From: Opitutaceae bacterium
GTDB lineage: Bacteria; Verrucomicrobiota; Verrucomicrobiia; Opitutales; Opitutaceae
Assembly (NCBI GenBank): GCA_016711225.1
Contig: JADJTK010000013.1
Span: 143,465-207,464, forward strand
Direction: 5' to 3'
Length of the DNA: 64,000 nt
Position 1 is the first letter of the stretch; the number at the start of each line of letters is the position of its first letter. Shown piece after piece: positions 1-8,087 of the stretch. The notes under the pieces were generated by a model. The model saw nothing but the letters and a program-made list of their open reading frames with translations. It was not told the DNA's origin and made no database searches. The position numbers and the translations under genes were made by a program.

Positions 1-779
1 GCGGTGTGGCGGGTGCCCCAGTCGGCGGTGCCGTCGTAGGTCTGGTTGTAGTTACTGTATCCGTACTCGACGCGGAAGTTGGTGCCTTCGTTCGTGGTGA
101 ACGGGAGCGTGAGTTGATCGTAGTCGAGGGTGAGCGTGCCGAGGGTCGCGGTGGGCGGGGTGGTGTCGTTGCTCCAGCCGATGCGGACGGCGGCAAGGCG
201 GAAGTGTTGTCCGGCCGAGCCAGAGGAATCGCGCCAGCCGAGGCGTTTGAAGCCGGCGGCGGCCGGGTTCAGGGAGGCGAGGTTGAGAGAAACGTGGTGC
301 CAGCGCCCGTAGCGCTGGGCGTTGGTCATGGCCGCCCATCCGGCGATGAAGTTGGGCAGCGCGATCGGGGTGCCTTCGGCGTCCCAGAGCGAGAACTCAA
401 GGGCCGCTGTGTTTTGCGAGTCGGACTCGAGGTAGATCTCGAACTCGATTTGGAGGCACTCGTTGAAGAAGTTGTTCCTCGGTGCGTGCCAGTCCTCCAC
501 CAAACTGAAAGCGCTCCAGCCATCGTTGATGCGCACCTCGATCGCCTGGCCGGTGCGGCCGCGCGGATCGGCACTGAAGTTGTTCGTCGTGCCCCAACTG
601 GCGTCGAGCCAGAGGCCCTGAAGCGAGTTGTTGTAGATTGTTTCGTAGTGCTGTGGCGTTTGCGCGAGGGAGAGCAGGGAGACGCCGAGGAAGGTTGTGG
701 CGGCGATGAGACGGCGGAAGCCGCGGGCGACCTTGGCGCCTGCACGACAGGCAGGGGGCAACACAGGGTGTGTGTTCAT
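1..779 (-). CDS. Secreted protein with beta-sandwich-like N-terminal domain (partial, runs off left edge)
   Basis: An uninterrupted frame runs leftwards from an ATG at 779 and leaves the window without a stop, so about 259 N-terminal codons are visible. The N-terminus has basic residues followed by the hydrophobic run LIAATTFLGVSLLSLA and Ala-Gln, a classical signal peptide. The mature part begins with YETIYNNSLQGLWLDASWG and continues with alternating aromatic and beta-type segments ending in a Tyr/Asn-rich stretch. Openings of this kind are known from beta-sandwich domains at the front of secreted carbohydrate-active or surface proteins. That family link is inference, since the catalytic part, if any, lies outside the window. 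The opposite-strand open frame over the same bases lacks any recognisable protein features and is a G+C shadow. Confidence 0.7.
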   Translation of the reverse strand, partial: MNTHPVLPPACRAGAKVARGFRRLIAATTFLGVSLLSLAQTPQHYETIYNNSLQGLWLDASWGTTNNFSADPRGRTGQAIEVRINDGWSAFSLVEDWHAPRNNFFNECLQIEFEIYLESDSQNTAALEFSLWDAEGTPIALPNFIAGWAAMTNAQRYGRWHHVSLNLASLNPAAAGFKRLGWRDSSGSAGQHFRLAAVRIGWSNDTTPPTATLGTLTLDYDQLTLPFTTNEGTNFRVEYGYSNYNQTYDGTADWGTRHT

Positions 780-1066
780 GGCAGGGCGACCCGTTGGTCG
801 ATTGAGTGATTGCCGCAAACGCGAATCCGTCCCGGCCCAGATCTTACCGCCGCTTCACCGTTCGTTGAGTCGTTTTTGACCGGATTGATGAATCAGATCG
901 ATGGCCGGTAGAAGTGCGGAGATCCCTTTGTTGCAAGGGAACCAGTAGAACGCGGGCAAGCTCCGGGGCTCTACGCGCCGCGGGGTCCGTGCCCCAGCGG
1001 CGCCTTGGGCGAACCGGCCATCCGCCGGCCTCCTCTCCGCGCTCGACAGGATGAGCTCGTATCGGA
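780..1066. other. Intergenic, no gene seen
   Basis: These 287 bases lie between the start of the left-edge secreted gene and the end of the GNAT gene and should hold the promoter of the former. I see no convincing -35/-10 pair and no terminator. The stretch near 1006-1030 has short inverted GGCCGG segments but no T-run. Confidence 0.4.
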
Positions 1067-1576
1067 TCAGGGGAGCGGCCCGCCGTGGCGGAGGGGCTGG
1101 AAACGCACGCCGTTGACGAGCTTCAACGGGCCATCGAGGGAGAAGCCGAGCTTGGCGTAGAAGCGGATGGCGTTGGGGCTGGAATTGACCGTGACGGGTG
1201 CCTGCAACGCGCCGGCGGCGATGGCCGTCTCGATGAGCTCCGTGCCGCAGCGGTGCCCCTGCAGCTCCGAGGCGATGTAGAGCATGGCGATATGGTTGCG
1301 TGCGTGAATGTGGAGTACGCCGACCAATTGCGATCCGGCCACGGCCACCCAAGTAGTGTAGCGCGTCTTGTGGCGGAGCAGCAGCTGGCGGGGCTGGGCG
1401 TAGCGGTGGAACAGCAGCGCACAGTTCTCGTCCTGCTTGGGCGCGATGAAGCGATCGAAGACATCGCGGGCAAGCTGGCACGCCTCGTCGATCTCGTCGG
1501 TGCGGATCGGGCGGAATTGGATCGGCGACAGGTGCGGGACGCTGGGCGAGGAGGGCTGAGGGCTGGGCGTCGGCAT
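1067..1576 (-). CDS. GNAT family N-acetyltransferase
   Basis: The protein (169 aa from the ATG at 1576; an in-frame GTG at 1615 adds 13 residues) is a single GNAT domain, which transfers an acetyl group from acetyl-CoA to an amine. The N-terminal beta-alpha unit reads IQFRPIRTDEIDEACQLA. The central strand WVAVAGSQLVGVLHIH is followed by the acetyl-CoA-binding loop region LQGHRCGTELIETAIAAG, equivalent to the family's Q/RxxGxG/A motif. The C-terminal motif NAIRFYAKLGFSLDG is the usual GNAT strand-helix-strand. Substrate cannot be told from sequence. It stands alone, with the Bat operon upstream on the same strand separated by about 285 bases. Confidence 0.85.
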   Translation of the reverse strand: MPTPSPQPSSPSVPHLSPIQFRPIRTDEIDEACQLARDVFDRFIAPKQDENCALLFHRYAQPRQLLLRHKTRYTTWVAVAGSQLVGVLHIHARNHIAMLYIASELQGHRCGTELIETAIAAGALQAPVTVNSSPNAIRFYAKLGFSLDGPLKLVNGVRFQPLRHGGPLP

Positions 1577-1779
1577 GGGGCGAGGATAAGTGGGTTCATT
1601 CGCCACGGACAGCACGGAGAGCCCCGTGGGCGAAATTTCGGAAATTGTTCACCGGCGCGAAGGAGGCGAGCGCAAAGGGCGTCGTCTGCGGCGCCTTTAC
1701 TGCAGGACGCAAGCCCAGCGGCGTGGGAGGGGCGGCGCTGGGGCGCATCCGGCCCTGCGGCCAGACTTTAGGCGAGCAG

Positions 1780-1815
1780 GAGAACGAGAACGATTCCGAG
1801 AACGAGGACGACGAT
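1780..1815. repeat. Degenerate 6-base tandem repeat
   Basis: Six consecutive hexamers built on GAGAAC (variants GATTCC, GAGGAC, GACGAT) lie in the intergenic space between the Bat operon end and the GNAT gene. The rest of 1577-1861 contains no gene that I can support. Confidence 0.7.
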
Positions 1816-1861
1816 GGAGCAGGCAGGGAAAGAGCAGGAGGATGCGCACTCCGCACCCTCG

Positions 1862-4711
1862 CTACTTCTTCGGATAGAGCGGCTGGAGATGCTCGCGGCG
1901 GATCCAACCGGTTTGACCATTGGGGAAACTGAGCTGCTCCCAGCCGAAGAAGGGCTTGATGGCCAGAGCGATGGTCCCGGCGGCGAGCGGCTCGGTCTTC
2001 TGCTCGCCGGCCTCGGTGGGAATGCTGCGCAGTTCTGTGGCCTGCCAGACCAGCACCGCGTTGGGTTGGGCGAGCGGCCCGTAGAAGTGCAGTGCCACAA
2101 AACCGGTGACCAGGGCGGCCACACCGCCGAAGGTCAGGACGGCGGCAGCCCAGGGCAATCGGCGCCGGTGTGGGTAGTGGCGGGCGATTAGTACGCAGCT
2201 GAAGGCCAGCCCGAGGAGGGCACTACCGGTGAGGACAATCTTCTGCCATTCCGCCGGCGAGGCGGCGCGGGCGACTCGGGCCAAACCTGTGCCGACGGAC
2301 AGTTGCGCGAATTCGGGCTGGGTGAACTCGGCCTTTTCGAGGCCGAGCGCGAGGTGCCAGCGTACGGACGGATCACGTGGTGCGGCGAGGAAGGCGGTGC
2401 TCCAATGGGCGGTGGCCTCGGACCAGCGGCCCTGCTGGGCGATGGCGAGCGCGAGGTTGTGCCGGAGCATCCAGTCGTCGGGCGAGACGGCGACGCTCGC
2501 GCGCCAGGCTTGCTCGGCCAGGGCGAATTCGCCGTTCCGGTACGAGCCCTCGGCTGGACCAGCCGCCTCGGCCCGTGGTGCGGCGACCAGCAGGGCGCCG
2601 AGCAGCAGCGGCCAGAGGTTGGAGGGGCGCAGCGGGGCGAAGAAGCGGCGGCGCCGCAGGCGGGCTTTGCTCTGGGCCATGAGAGCGCGTGTGGCCCAGT
2701 CGGGGGGCAATGGCACCTGGCGTCCGTAGATTGCGGCTTCGGCTTCGGTCCAGAGACGGGCCCAGGTGGCCACGGTGTCGGCGGTGGCGCCCACGATTTC
2801 GGATTGCACAGCGGCGTTGAAAGCCCCGAGGGCGGGTGCGGCGTGGCCGGTGCCCCAAGCGAGGGCGGCGGTGCGCTGCCATTCCCGCAGGGGTGCGGCT
2901 TGATCGGCGGGGGATTGGGCGCGCTGTACGGCGGCGAGGGCGCCGGGCAGCGCGGCGAGGGCTTCCCTTTGTGCACGACGTGCATCGGTGAGCCGGGAGC
3001 GACGGTAGCCGAGCCCGAGCCAGAGCAGGAGCAGCACGGGCAGCGGCGCCAACAGGGCTGCCGGGGCGATCCCGGCCGAAGGACGGCCGCCTCTGGCCGA
3101 GCCGGTCAGCGGCTCCATCGGCAGGTGCCCGGGCAGCGTGGGTGCCGGAGATTTGACGACAGGGTTCGCGGCGGTGGTGGCGTTCGTATCCGGGGTGAAC
3201 TGGAACACCGGCGCGGTGCCGTTGGGGGTCGTGATCGAGGCGGCGGAAGCGGCCGCCGGGGTGACGATCACCTTCACCGCTTCGGTCCGTACGGTTTTGT
3301 AGGTGCCGCTCTTCGGGTCGAAGGAGGAAAAGCTCACCGGGCCGAGGGTGTAGGTGCCGGGCTTGGTCGGCATGAGCACGACATCCTCGGTGAGCGTGGC
3401 CTCGAAGAGGGTGCCGTCCTTGACTTTCTTCTGCACGTCGGGACGGAAGGCGCGGAAATCGCGGGAGACCTCGCGGGGCGGGAGCGTGAGGCCCTCCGGC
3501 CAGTTGCCCATGCCCGCGAGCGTGAGTGTCCAGGTGATGGGTTCACCGACGGCCACCGTGGTGGGCACCACTTTCGAAGTGAAGGTAAACTGGCCGACGG
3601 CCTGGAGAAAGTCGGCGGGCACCGGTGTGGGCAACGGTTTCACCTGCACTGTGGGCACGCTGCTGGTGATGAGGAATTGCTCGGTGTTGGGCCGGCCGCC
3701 GAAAAAGTCGAAGGCCGAACCCCCGCTGGAGAGGTCGATCGTTTGGCGGGCAACCGGGAGGGCGAGCGTTCCCGCCTCCTTGAGATAGGCGCGCGTCTGG
3801 GTCGCGACCCCCACCCGCGTCTCGCCGCCGACGGTGGCGTTGATCATTTCGAACTTCGCCCAAGGTTCGACGACCAGGGGGGCCGGCGGCGTCCAATCGA
3901 GAATACCGACGTTGGTCGGATTGTAGCGGCGCGAGACGAGCAACTGGTATTGCAGGTCGAAGACCTGTCCCGCCCACACGGTGGAGGGATTGGCGGCGAG
4001 TTGGGCGGCGGCCACGCGCTCGATGGGCACGTTGGTGCGGCCGACGGTGGCGTCGCCGATCTCATAGGTCGCGGCGGCCACCCGCAGCTTGCCCTTGTCG
4101 GTATCCACTTCGAACTCCGGGATGACTACGCTGCCGCTGCCGGTGGGGGCCACCGGGTAGACCAGCGAGACGCGCTGCGACATCTTGAAGTTGACGATGG
4201 AGGTCTCGGAGCGTTGCGAGGGCCGGCCGAACTGCAGCCCGGCGATGGCGGGCAGGGCGGGAGCGCCGGAGGGGGAGCAGTCCTCGAAGATGAGGCCGAG
4301 CTCGGAGGTCTGCCCCCGGCCGAGACTGCCGGCCGGCGGATCCCAGGAGACGCGCTGGGCGAGCGCGGCGGCGCTCAGGAACGCTACGGCGAACAGCGCG
4401 AGGACAAATCGGGCGGCCCGGCCGTGGGTCGTCCCTTCAGGGCGAAAGGCGGGTGTGATTCGGGCGACGGATGCGAGCACCGAGCCGAGCAACCCGATTG
4501 GGGACAACCGGGTCCACCCCTGCGTGGCGTGCAACGCGGATGTTTGCGGGTGGACCGCGTTGACCTCAACGCGGTCGAAGGAGCGAGCCGGCAGGCCGGG
4601 TGCATCCCAAGGACGGGTGCCCTGGATCGAGGCGGCCGGTGCGTGCTGAAACCGCGCAGCACGTGCAAGCGCAGGGTAGAGGGAGAGGAGGAGGCGCGGG
4701 AAATGCGTCAT
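1862..4711 (-). CDS. batD: BatD/BatE-like fusion: oxygen-tolerance protein with TPR and SH3 domains
   Basis: This 949-residue protein closes the Bat (Bacteroides aerotolerance) operon. Residues about 100-120 form a signal peptide (ARFVLALFAVAFLSAAALAQ). A BatD-type run of beta-rich extracellular domains follows to about residue 530, then a membrane segment (APLPVLLLLWLGLGY, near 570). A second half has TPR-like repeats (YRNGEFALAEQAWRASV), two more membrane segments and a C-terminal SH3-like domain (GQTGWIRREHLQPLYPKK). Separate BatD and BatE proteins exist elsewhere; here they are one chain. The ATG at 4711 lies 10 bases after the preceding stop. However, the first 100 codons contain a REP-like palindrome and precede the obvious signal peptide, so the true start may be further in (for example a GTG or TTG near 4480). 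Partners are the two VWA proteins encoded upstream. Confidence 0.85.
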   Translation of the reverse strand: MTHFPRLLLSLYPALARAARFQHAPAASIQGTRPWDAPGLPARSFDRVEVNAVHPQTSALHATQGWTRLSPIGLLGSVLASVARITPAFRPEGTTHGRAARFVLALFAVAFLSAAALAQRVSWDPPAGSLGRGQTSELGLIFEDCSPSGAPALPAIAGLQFGRPSQRSETSIVNFKMSQRVSLVYPVAPTGSGSVVIPEFEVDTDKGKLRVAAATYEIGDATVGRTNVPIERVAAAQLAANPSTVWAGQVFDLQYQLLVSRRYNPTNVGILDWTPPAPLVVEPWAKFEMINATVGGETRVGVATQTRAYLKEAGTLALPVARQTIDLSSGGSAFDFFGGRPNTEQFLITSSVPTVQVKPLPTPVPADFLQAVGQFTFTSKVVPTTVAVGEPITWTLTLAGMGNWPEGLTLPPREVSRDFRAFRPDVQKKVKDGTLFEATLTEDVVLMPTKPGTYTLGPVSFSSFDPKSGTYKTVRTEAVKVIVTPAAASAASITTPNGTAPVFQFTPDTNATTAANPVVKSPAPTLPGHLPMEPLTGSARGGRPSAGIAPAALLAPLPVLLLLWLGLGYRRSRLTDARRAQREALAALPGALAAVQRAQSPADQAAPLREWQRTAALAWGTGHAAPALGAFNAAVQSEIVGATADTVATWARLWTEAEAAIYGRQVPLPPDWATRALMAQSKARLRRRRFFAPLRPSNLWPLLLGALLVAAPRAEAAGPAEGSYRNGEFALAEQAWRASVAVSPDDWMLRHNLALAIAQQGRWSEATAHWSTAFLAAPRDPSVRWHLALGLEKAEFTQPEFAQLSVGTGLARVARAASPAEWQKIVLTGSALLGLAFSCVLIARHYPHRRRLPWAAAVLTFGGVAALVTGFVALHFYGPLAQPNAVLVWQATELRSIPTEAGEQKTEPLAAGTIALAIKPFFGWEQLSFPNGQTGWIRREHLQPLYPKK
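4511..4580. repeat. REP-like palindrome inside the batD 5' end (family D)
   Basis: A palindrome with arms GACCGCGTTGA and TCAACGCGGTC (4553-4576) is preceded by a second imperfect inverted repeat from 4511. The same element, with arms built on GACGCGCTTG, recurs at 17416-17457 between znuA and znuC, both flanked by GGTGGAC or its complement. Here it is read in frame ahead of the BatD signal peptide. Confidence 0.6.
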
Positions 4712-4721
4712 CGGGAAATGG

Positions 4722-5675
4722 TCACCAATCTTTCTTGGGCTGGCCGGCGGGTGCCGGTTCGTCGTTGTGCAGCATTTGGAAGAGCTCGGCGGGCGAATCC
4801 TTGTCGCGCACTTGGTCGAGTTTTTGCAGCGGCACGGCGAGCTCGGGGTGTTCCTTGCGTTCGTCGTCCTTGGGCTTCTCGCCGCCGACGGACTGGGTGT
4901 CCTTCGGGGGCTCGGGTTTGTCGGACTGCTGCGCCTGCTGCTGCTTCTCCTGCTCTTTCTTCTCCTGCTCCTGTTTTTGCTGTTCGGACTGCTGCTCGTC
5001 TTTCTTCTGCTCCTGGTCTTTGTCCTGGGATTTCGGATCCTGTTTCTGTTGCTCGTCCTGCTGCTTCTGCTCTTCCTTCTGTTGCTCCTCCTTCTTTTCG
5101 TCCTGCTTTTTCTCGTCGTCCTTCTTGTCCTCTTGTTTGTCCTGCGGCGGCGGTGGCTGGAGCAGCTCCTGCAGCTGGGAACGCAGCGCAGGCCAGTCGG
5201 CGGCCTTGGTGTCGAGGGATTCGCCCTGGTTTACGGCGGCCAGGCCGTCGTTCAGGATACCGGGCTTGGCCGGCTGGCCGGACTGCTGTGCGGCTTGGCC
5301 GTGGGTGATGGTTTCTTGGGCGAGCTTGGCGCAGTCGGCGGCGGAAAGGGAGGGCTGGGCGGCGAGCGAGGCGACGATCTTGGGCAGTTCGCTCGGGGGC
5401 GGCTGGTCGGCGCCGGGCGGTAGCTGGATCTGGGGGGCGGAGGAAGGCGGGGGCGGGGTGAGCGTGGCCGCGCCGAGGGAAAGCGGTGTGAGTGTGGCGA
5501 CGAAGGCGGCCATCCCGGTTACGATCGTCCGGAGTCCGTAGGGTGGGGCGGGCTTTATGCCCGCCATTTGTGCCAGAGTCCGACTGGCGGGCGTAAAGCC
5601 CGCCCCACCGGGCAGAGTCGACCGTGCAGGCGTGTTGGGGTGTTTGGACATTGGGGCTGGTGATTTCGCGGTCAT
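4722..5675 (-). CDS. Gln/Lys/Glu-rich periplasmic protein of the Bat operon (BatC position)
   Basis: A 317-residue protein from the ATG at 5675, which overlaps the batB stop as ATGA and suggests translational coupling. An alternative ATG at 5513 would give 263 residues beginning with the hydrophobic stretch MAAFVATLTPLSLGAA. Residues after the signal segment include a helical part with repeated Gln-Pro and Leu-Ala segments. A long low-complexity block of Lys, Glu, Asp and Gln repeats (for example KKDEQQSEQQKQEQEKKEQE) follows, ending in KKDW. The position between BatB and BatD is that of BatC, a TPR protein, but I see no clear TPR motif, so the role is unknown beyond Bat membership. A REP palindrome is read in frame at residues 23-45 if the long start is used. 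Confidence 0.7.
   Translation of the reverse strand: MTAKSPAPMSKHPNTPARSTLPGGAGFTPASRTLAQMAGIKPAPPYGLRTIVTGMAAFVATLTPLSLGAATLTPPPPSSAPQIQLPPGADQPPPSELPKIVASLAAQPSLSAADCAKLAQETITHGQAAQQSGQPAKPGILNDGLAAVNQGESLDTKAADWPALRSQLQELLQPPPPQDKQEDKKDDEKKQDEKKEEQQKEEQKQQDEQQKQDPKSQDKDQEQKKDEQQSEQQKQEQEKKEQEKQQQAQQSDKPEPPKDTQSVGGEKPKDDERKEHPELAVPLQKLDQVRDKDSPAELFQMLHNDEPAPAGQPKKDW
5542..5609. repeat. REP-like inverted repeat pair (family A), copy 1
   Basis: Two inverted copies of GGGGCGGGCTTTATGCCCGC-type sequence face each other across a 20-base spacer, each itself a small hairpin. A near-identical pair occurs at 17291-17361. Here it falls in the 5' part of the Gln/Lys/Glu-rich gene and, if translated, encodes the mirror peptides GGAGFTPA and GIKPAPP. 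Confidence 0.85.
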
Positions 5676-6745
5676 CTCAGCGCCTCCGCTTCGCGGTAGC
5701 GGCGCAGATCTCGCGCCTTCGGACTCACGGGGAATTCATGCCAGTAGCTCCAGAGCAGGAGCAGCAGGGCCGGGGCGAGGAACCACTGGAAACGTTCGCC
5801 CAGCCGCACGGTCTTGCGCTCGGCCATCGCGCCCTGTTTGCCCCGTTCAACGGTCTGTTGCAGCAGGGCCGGAAGGTCGACCCAGCCGGAGGCCTCGGCG
5901 TAGGCCCCGCCGGTGGCGGAGGCGAGTTGCTTGAGGGTGGTAGGGCTGAGCTTCGACATGACCACGGCACCGCGCTCGCCCTTGATCAGACCGCCGCCCT
6001 TAGCGGGGACCACCGAGCCGGCCTCGGTGCCCACGCCCAGCGCCACGACTCGAATACCGCGCTGCTTGAGCGTATCGAGCTGGCTGCGCCACTCGTCGGT
6101 GAGCGCCTCGCCGTCGCTGAGGATGATGAGATAGCGGTCGGCGCCGGCCTCGTTGGAGAAAGCCTCGAGGGCGGCCTTGAGCAGGCGGCCGTAGTCGGTG
6201 CCTCCCTCGGGCAGGTAGTCGGGGTTGAGGGCGGGCAGAAACTCGCGTAGCACCTCGTAGTCGGGGCTGAGCGGACACTGGAGAAAGGCGGTGCCGGAGA
6301 ACACCAGCAGGCCGACGCGTTCCCCCTTGAGCTTGTCGAGCAGGGTTTCGACCAGCAGCCGGGCGCGGTCCAAGCGGGCGGGCTTGACGTCGGTGGCGAG
6401 CATGCTGCGCGAGAGGTCGAGGGCCAGGAGCACCTCGCGCGACTGGTCGAAGACGCGCTCCTCGATCTTGCCCCATTGCGGGCGGGCCAGGGCGGTGACC
6501 AGCACGGCGAGGCCGAGCCAGAGGCGCCAACGCACGGGATGCTGGGCACCGTTGTGACTGGGCGCGAGGCCGCGCGGGCCGGCCCACAGGCGGCGGATAC
6601 CCGGCCAGGCTGCGGACTCGGCGGCGGCGCGGCGGCGGCCGTCGGCGGCGGCGAGCGCCGCCGGCACTAGGAGCAGCCAGAGGAAGTAGGGCAGGGCGAA
6701 AGTCACGACGGGAAGGGGTGCCAAGTGACAAGGGCCAAATGACAA
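5672..6745 (-). CDS. batB: BatB: VWA-domain membrane protein
   Basis: A 357-residue membrane protein with an N-terminal hydrophobic segment (PYFLWLLLVPAALAAADG), a second one near residue 75 (LWLGLAVLVTALA), a von Willebrand A domain and a C-terminal membrane segment (FQWFLAPALLLLLWSYW). The MIDAS metal site is LDLSRSMLATD (DxSxS), with the later VWA elements LVFSGTAFLQ and ILSDGEALTD. BatA and BatB are paired VWA proteins thought to form an inner-membrane complex exposed to the periplasm. The ATG at 6745 lies inside a 7-base repeat array; a GTG at 6706 directly before the membrane segment is an alternative start. The stop overlaps the next ATG. Confidence 0.92.
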   Translation of the reverse strand: MSFGPCHLAPLPVVTFALPYFLWLLLVPAALAAADGRRRAAAESAAWPGIRRLWAGPRGLAPSHNGAQHPVRWRLWLGLAVLVTALARPQWGKIEERVFDQSREVLLALDLSRSMLATDVKPARLDRARLLVETLLDKLKGERVGLLVFSGTAFLQCPLSPDYEVLREFLPALNPDYLPEGGTDYGRLLKAALEAFSNEAGADRYLIILSDGEALTDEWRSQLDTLKQRGIRVVALGVGTEAGSVVPAKGGGLIKGERGAVVMSKLSPTTLKQLASATGGAYAEASGWVDLPALLQQTVERGKQGAMAERKTVRLGERFQWFLAPALLLLLWSYWHEFPVSPKARDLRRYREAEALR

Positions 6746-6747
6746 GG
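6720..6747. repeat. 7-base tandem array, ACTTG type
   Basis: Four exact-register heptamers (GCCAAGT, GACAAGG and variants) fill the batA-batB boundary and supply the annotated BatB start codon. The core is CAAG on the plus strand. Confidence 0.75.
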
Positions 6748-6819
6748 AAGACGGTCGCCGGTGTAAGCGCCGTTGCTGAGAAGAGCAGGAGAGGTGTGGG
6801 TCGATTGCATGTCGTGTCC

Positions 6820-8040
6820 CTACTTGGCATTTCCAACCTGATACTTGTCACTTCCTGTCCGGTACGGCCAGCGGACGATCAATGCCGCCGCGGCAAGCAG
6901 CAGCGAACCGGGGACGGCGAACCAGGCGAAGAGCTCGTCGGTGAGCAGGTAGGACTTGGCTTGAAATTCGATCTTGAGCGCTCGATCGATGGCGGCGAAG
7001 GCGTTCTCGATCGTGGTTGAATCGGTGGCCCGGTAGAACTCGCCGCCGGTGTCGCGGGCGATGGTCTGCAGCGTGCGCTCGTCGGTCTCAGTCCATTGGC
7101 GGTCGTAGCCGAGCTTGCGGCCTTCGTTGTCGAAAACGGGAACCCGGACATAGCCCGTGCGGCCGGCGCCGATGGTGTAGACGGGGATACCGCGCCCCTT
7201 GGCGATGGCGGTGGATTGGGCCGGGGTGAGCGCACCCTTGTTGTTCACGCCGTCGGTGAGCAGCACGACGAAGGCCCCGAGGCGCTTGCCGGCCTGCTCG
7301 CGTTTGGCCTGCTCGAGCCGGGTGAGCGCCACGCCGAGGCCGTCGCCGATGGCCGTGCCGTCCTCGATGAGACCGATCCTGAGGCGCTCGGTCTGGCGGC
7401 GCAGCCACTCGTGGTCGAAGGTGAGCGGCGACAGCGTGTAGGCGCGGCCCGCGAAGACGATGAGACCGATGCGGTCGTTGGGGCGGCGCTGGATGAACGC
7501 ATCAACGACGGGGCGCACCGCCTCGAGCCGGTTGAGCCGTTCGCCGCCACGCTCATAATCCTCCGATTGCATCGAGCCGGAAATGTCGATGGCGAGGACC
7601 AGATCATAGCCTTCCTTGCGCTCCTCCTGGCGTTGCTGGACGAACTGCGGGCGCGCCAGGGCCACGACCAGCAGCACCAGGGCGGTCCAGGCCAACGCCA
7701 TGGGCCAGCGGCTGAGCACGACATGGCCGCTGCGTTGCCAAGCGCCGGCGAAGGGCACCACCAACACGTCGCTGCCGCGGTGGGCGCGCAGCCACCACAC
7801 CAGCGGCAGCACAGCCAGCAGCAAAAGCCAGAGCGGGGAATGGAGCGTGAAGTTGCTGAACGGCGACAAGGTCGAAGTGGCAAGTGGCAAGTGCCAAGGG
7901 GCGGCAGCGAAGGGCCAAGTACCAAGTGACAAGGGACAAGAGCCGATGGAGAAGGACCAAGTTCCAAGTACCAAGTGCCAAGGGGCAGCGGCGGCTGCGC
8001 CGCTAGCAAAGACGGAAGAGGCTGTAGCGAATGCGGGCAT
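6820..8040 (-). CDS. batA: BatA: VWA-domain membrane protein
   Basis: A 406-residue frame. The recognisable protein begins near residue 58 with the membrane segment FTLHSPLWLLLLAVLPLVWW, then a second segment (MALAWTALVLLVVALARPQF). The VWA domain has MIDAS motif AIDISGSMQSEDYE, LIVFAGRAYTLSPLT and LLTDGVNNKG. The C-terminal membrane segment is LFAWFAVPGSLLLAAAALIV. The first 57 codons are made largely of a 7-base repeat array (PWHLVLGTW and similar repeated peptides), so translation probably starts later, for instance at the TTG near 7868; no clear ribosome-binding site settles this. It lies in order between DUF58 and BatB as in other Bat operons. The usual DUF4381 gene between DUF58 and BatA is absent. 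Confidence 0.9.
   Translation of the reverse strand: MPAFATASSVFASGAAAAAPWHLVLGTWSFSIGSCPLSLGTWPFAAAPWHLPLATSTLSPFSNFTLHSPLWLLLLAVLPLVWWLRAHRGSDVLVVPFAGAWQRSGHVVLSRWPMALAWTALVLLVVALARPQFVQQRQEERKEGYDLVLAIDISGSMQSEDYERGGERLNRLEAVRPVVDAFIQRRPNDRIGLIVFAGRAYTLSPLTFDHEWLRRQTERLRIGLIEDGTAIGDGLGVALTRLEQAKREQAGKRLGAFVVLLTDGVNNKGALTPAQSTAIAKGRGIPVYTIGAGRTGYVRVPVFDNEGRKLGYDRQWTETDERTLQTIARDTGGEFYRATDSTTIENAFAAIDRALKIEFQAKSYLLTDELFAWFAVPGSLLLAAAALIVRWPYRTGSDKYQVGNAK
6821..6855. repeat. 7-base tandem array, ACTTG type, at the 3' end of batA
   Basis: Five heptamers (TACTTGG, CATTTCC, TACTTGT and relatives) keep exact spacing across the batA stop codon. Confidence 0.6.
7866..7985. repeat. 7-base tandem arrays, ACTTG type, in the batA 5' region
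   Basis: Three blocks (about 7866-7900, 7912-7940 and 7954-7985) each contain four or five heptamers of the type CAAGTGN or CCAAGTN in exact register. Translated, they give the repeated Trp/Leu-rich peptides at the BatA N-terminus. Confidence 0.8.
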
Positions 8041-8046
8041 CTATTC

Positions 8047-8081
8047 TTGTTACTTGGAACTTGATACTTATTACTTTGCTT
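8047..8081. repeat. 7-base tandem array, ACTTG type, opposite orientation
   Basis: Five heptamers (TTGTTAC, TTGGAAC, TTGATAC and variants) lie between DUF58 and batA, in the reverse orientation to the block at 7866-7985. The pair could form a long imperfect hairpin in the operon transcript. Confidence 0.75.
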
Positions 8082-8087
8082 TCGCGG

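Noticed and set aside
2303..5308. 1001-codon open frame on the plus strand across batD
   Set aside because: It is antisense to the Bat genes, is full of low-complexity Gly/Arg/Glu sequence and has no domain. Long shadow frames are expected at this base composition.
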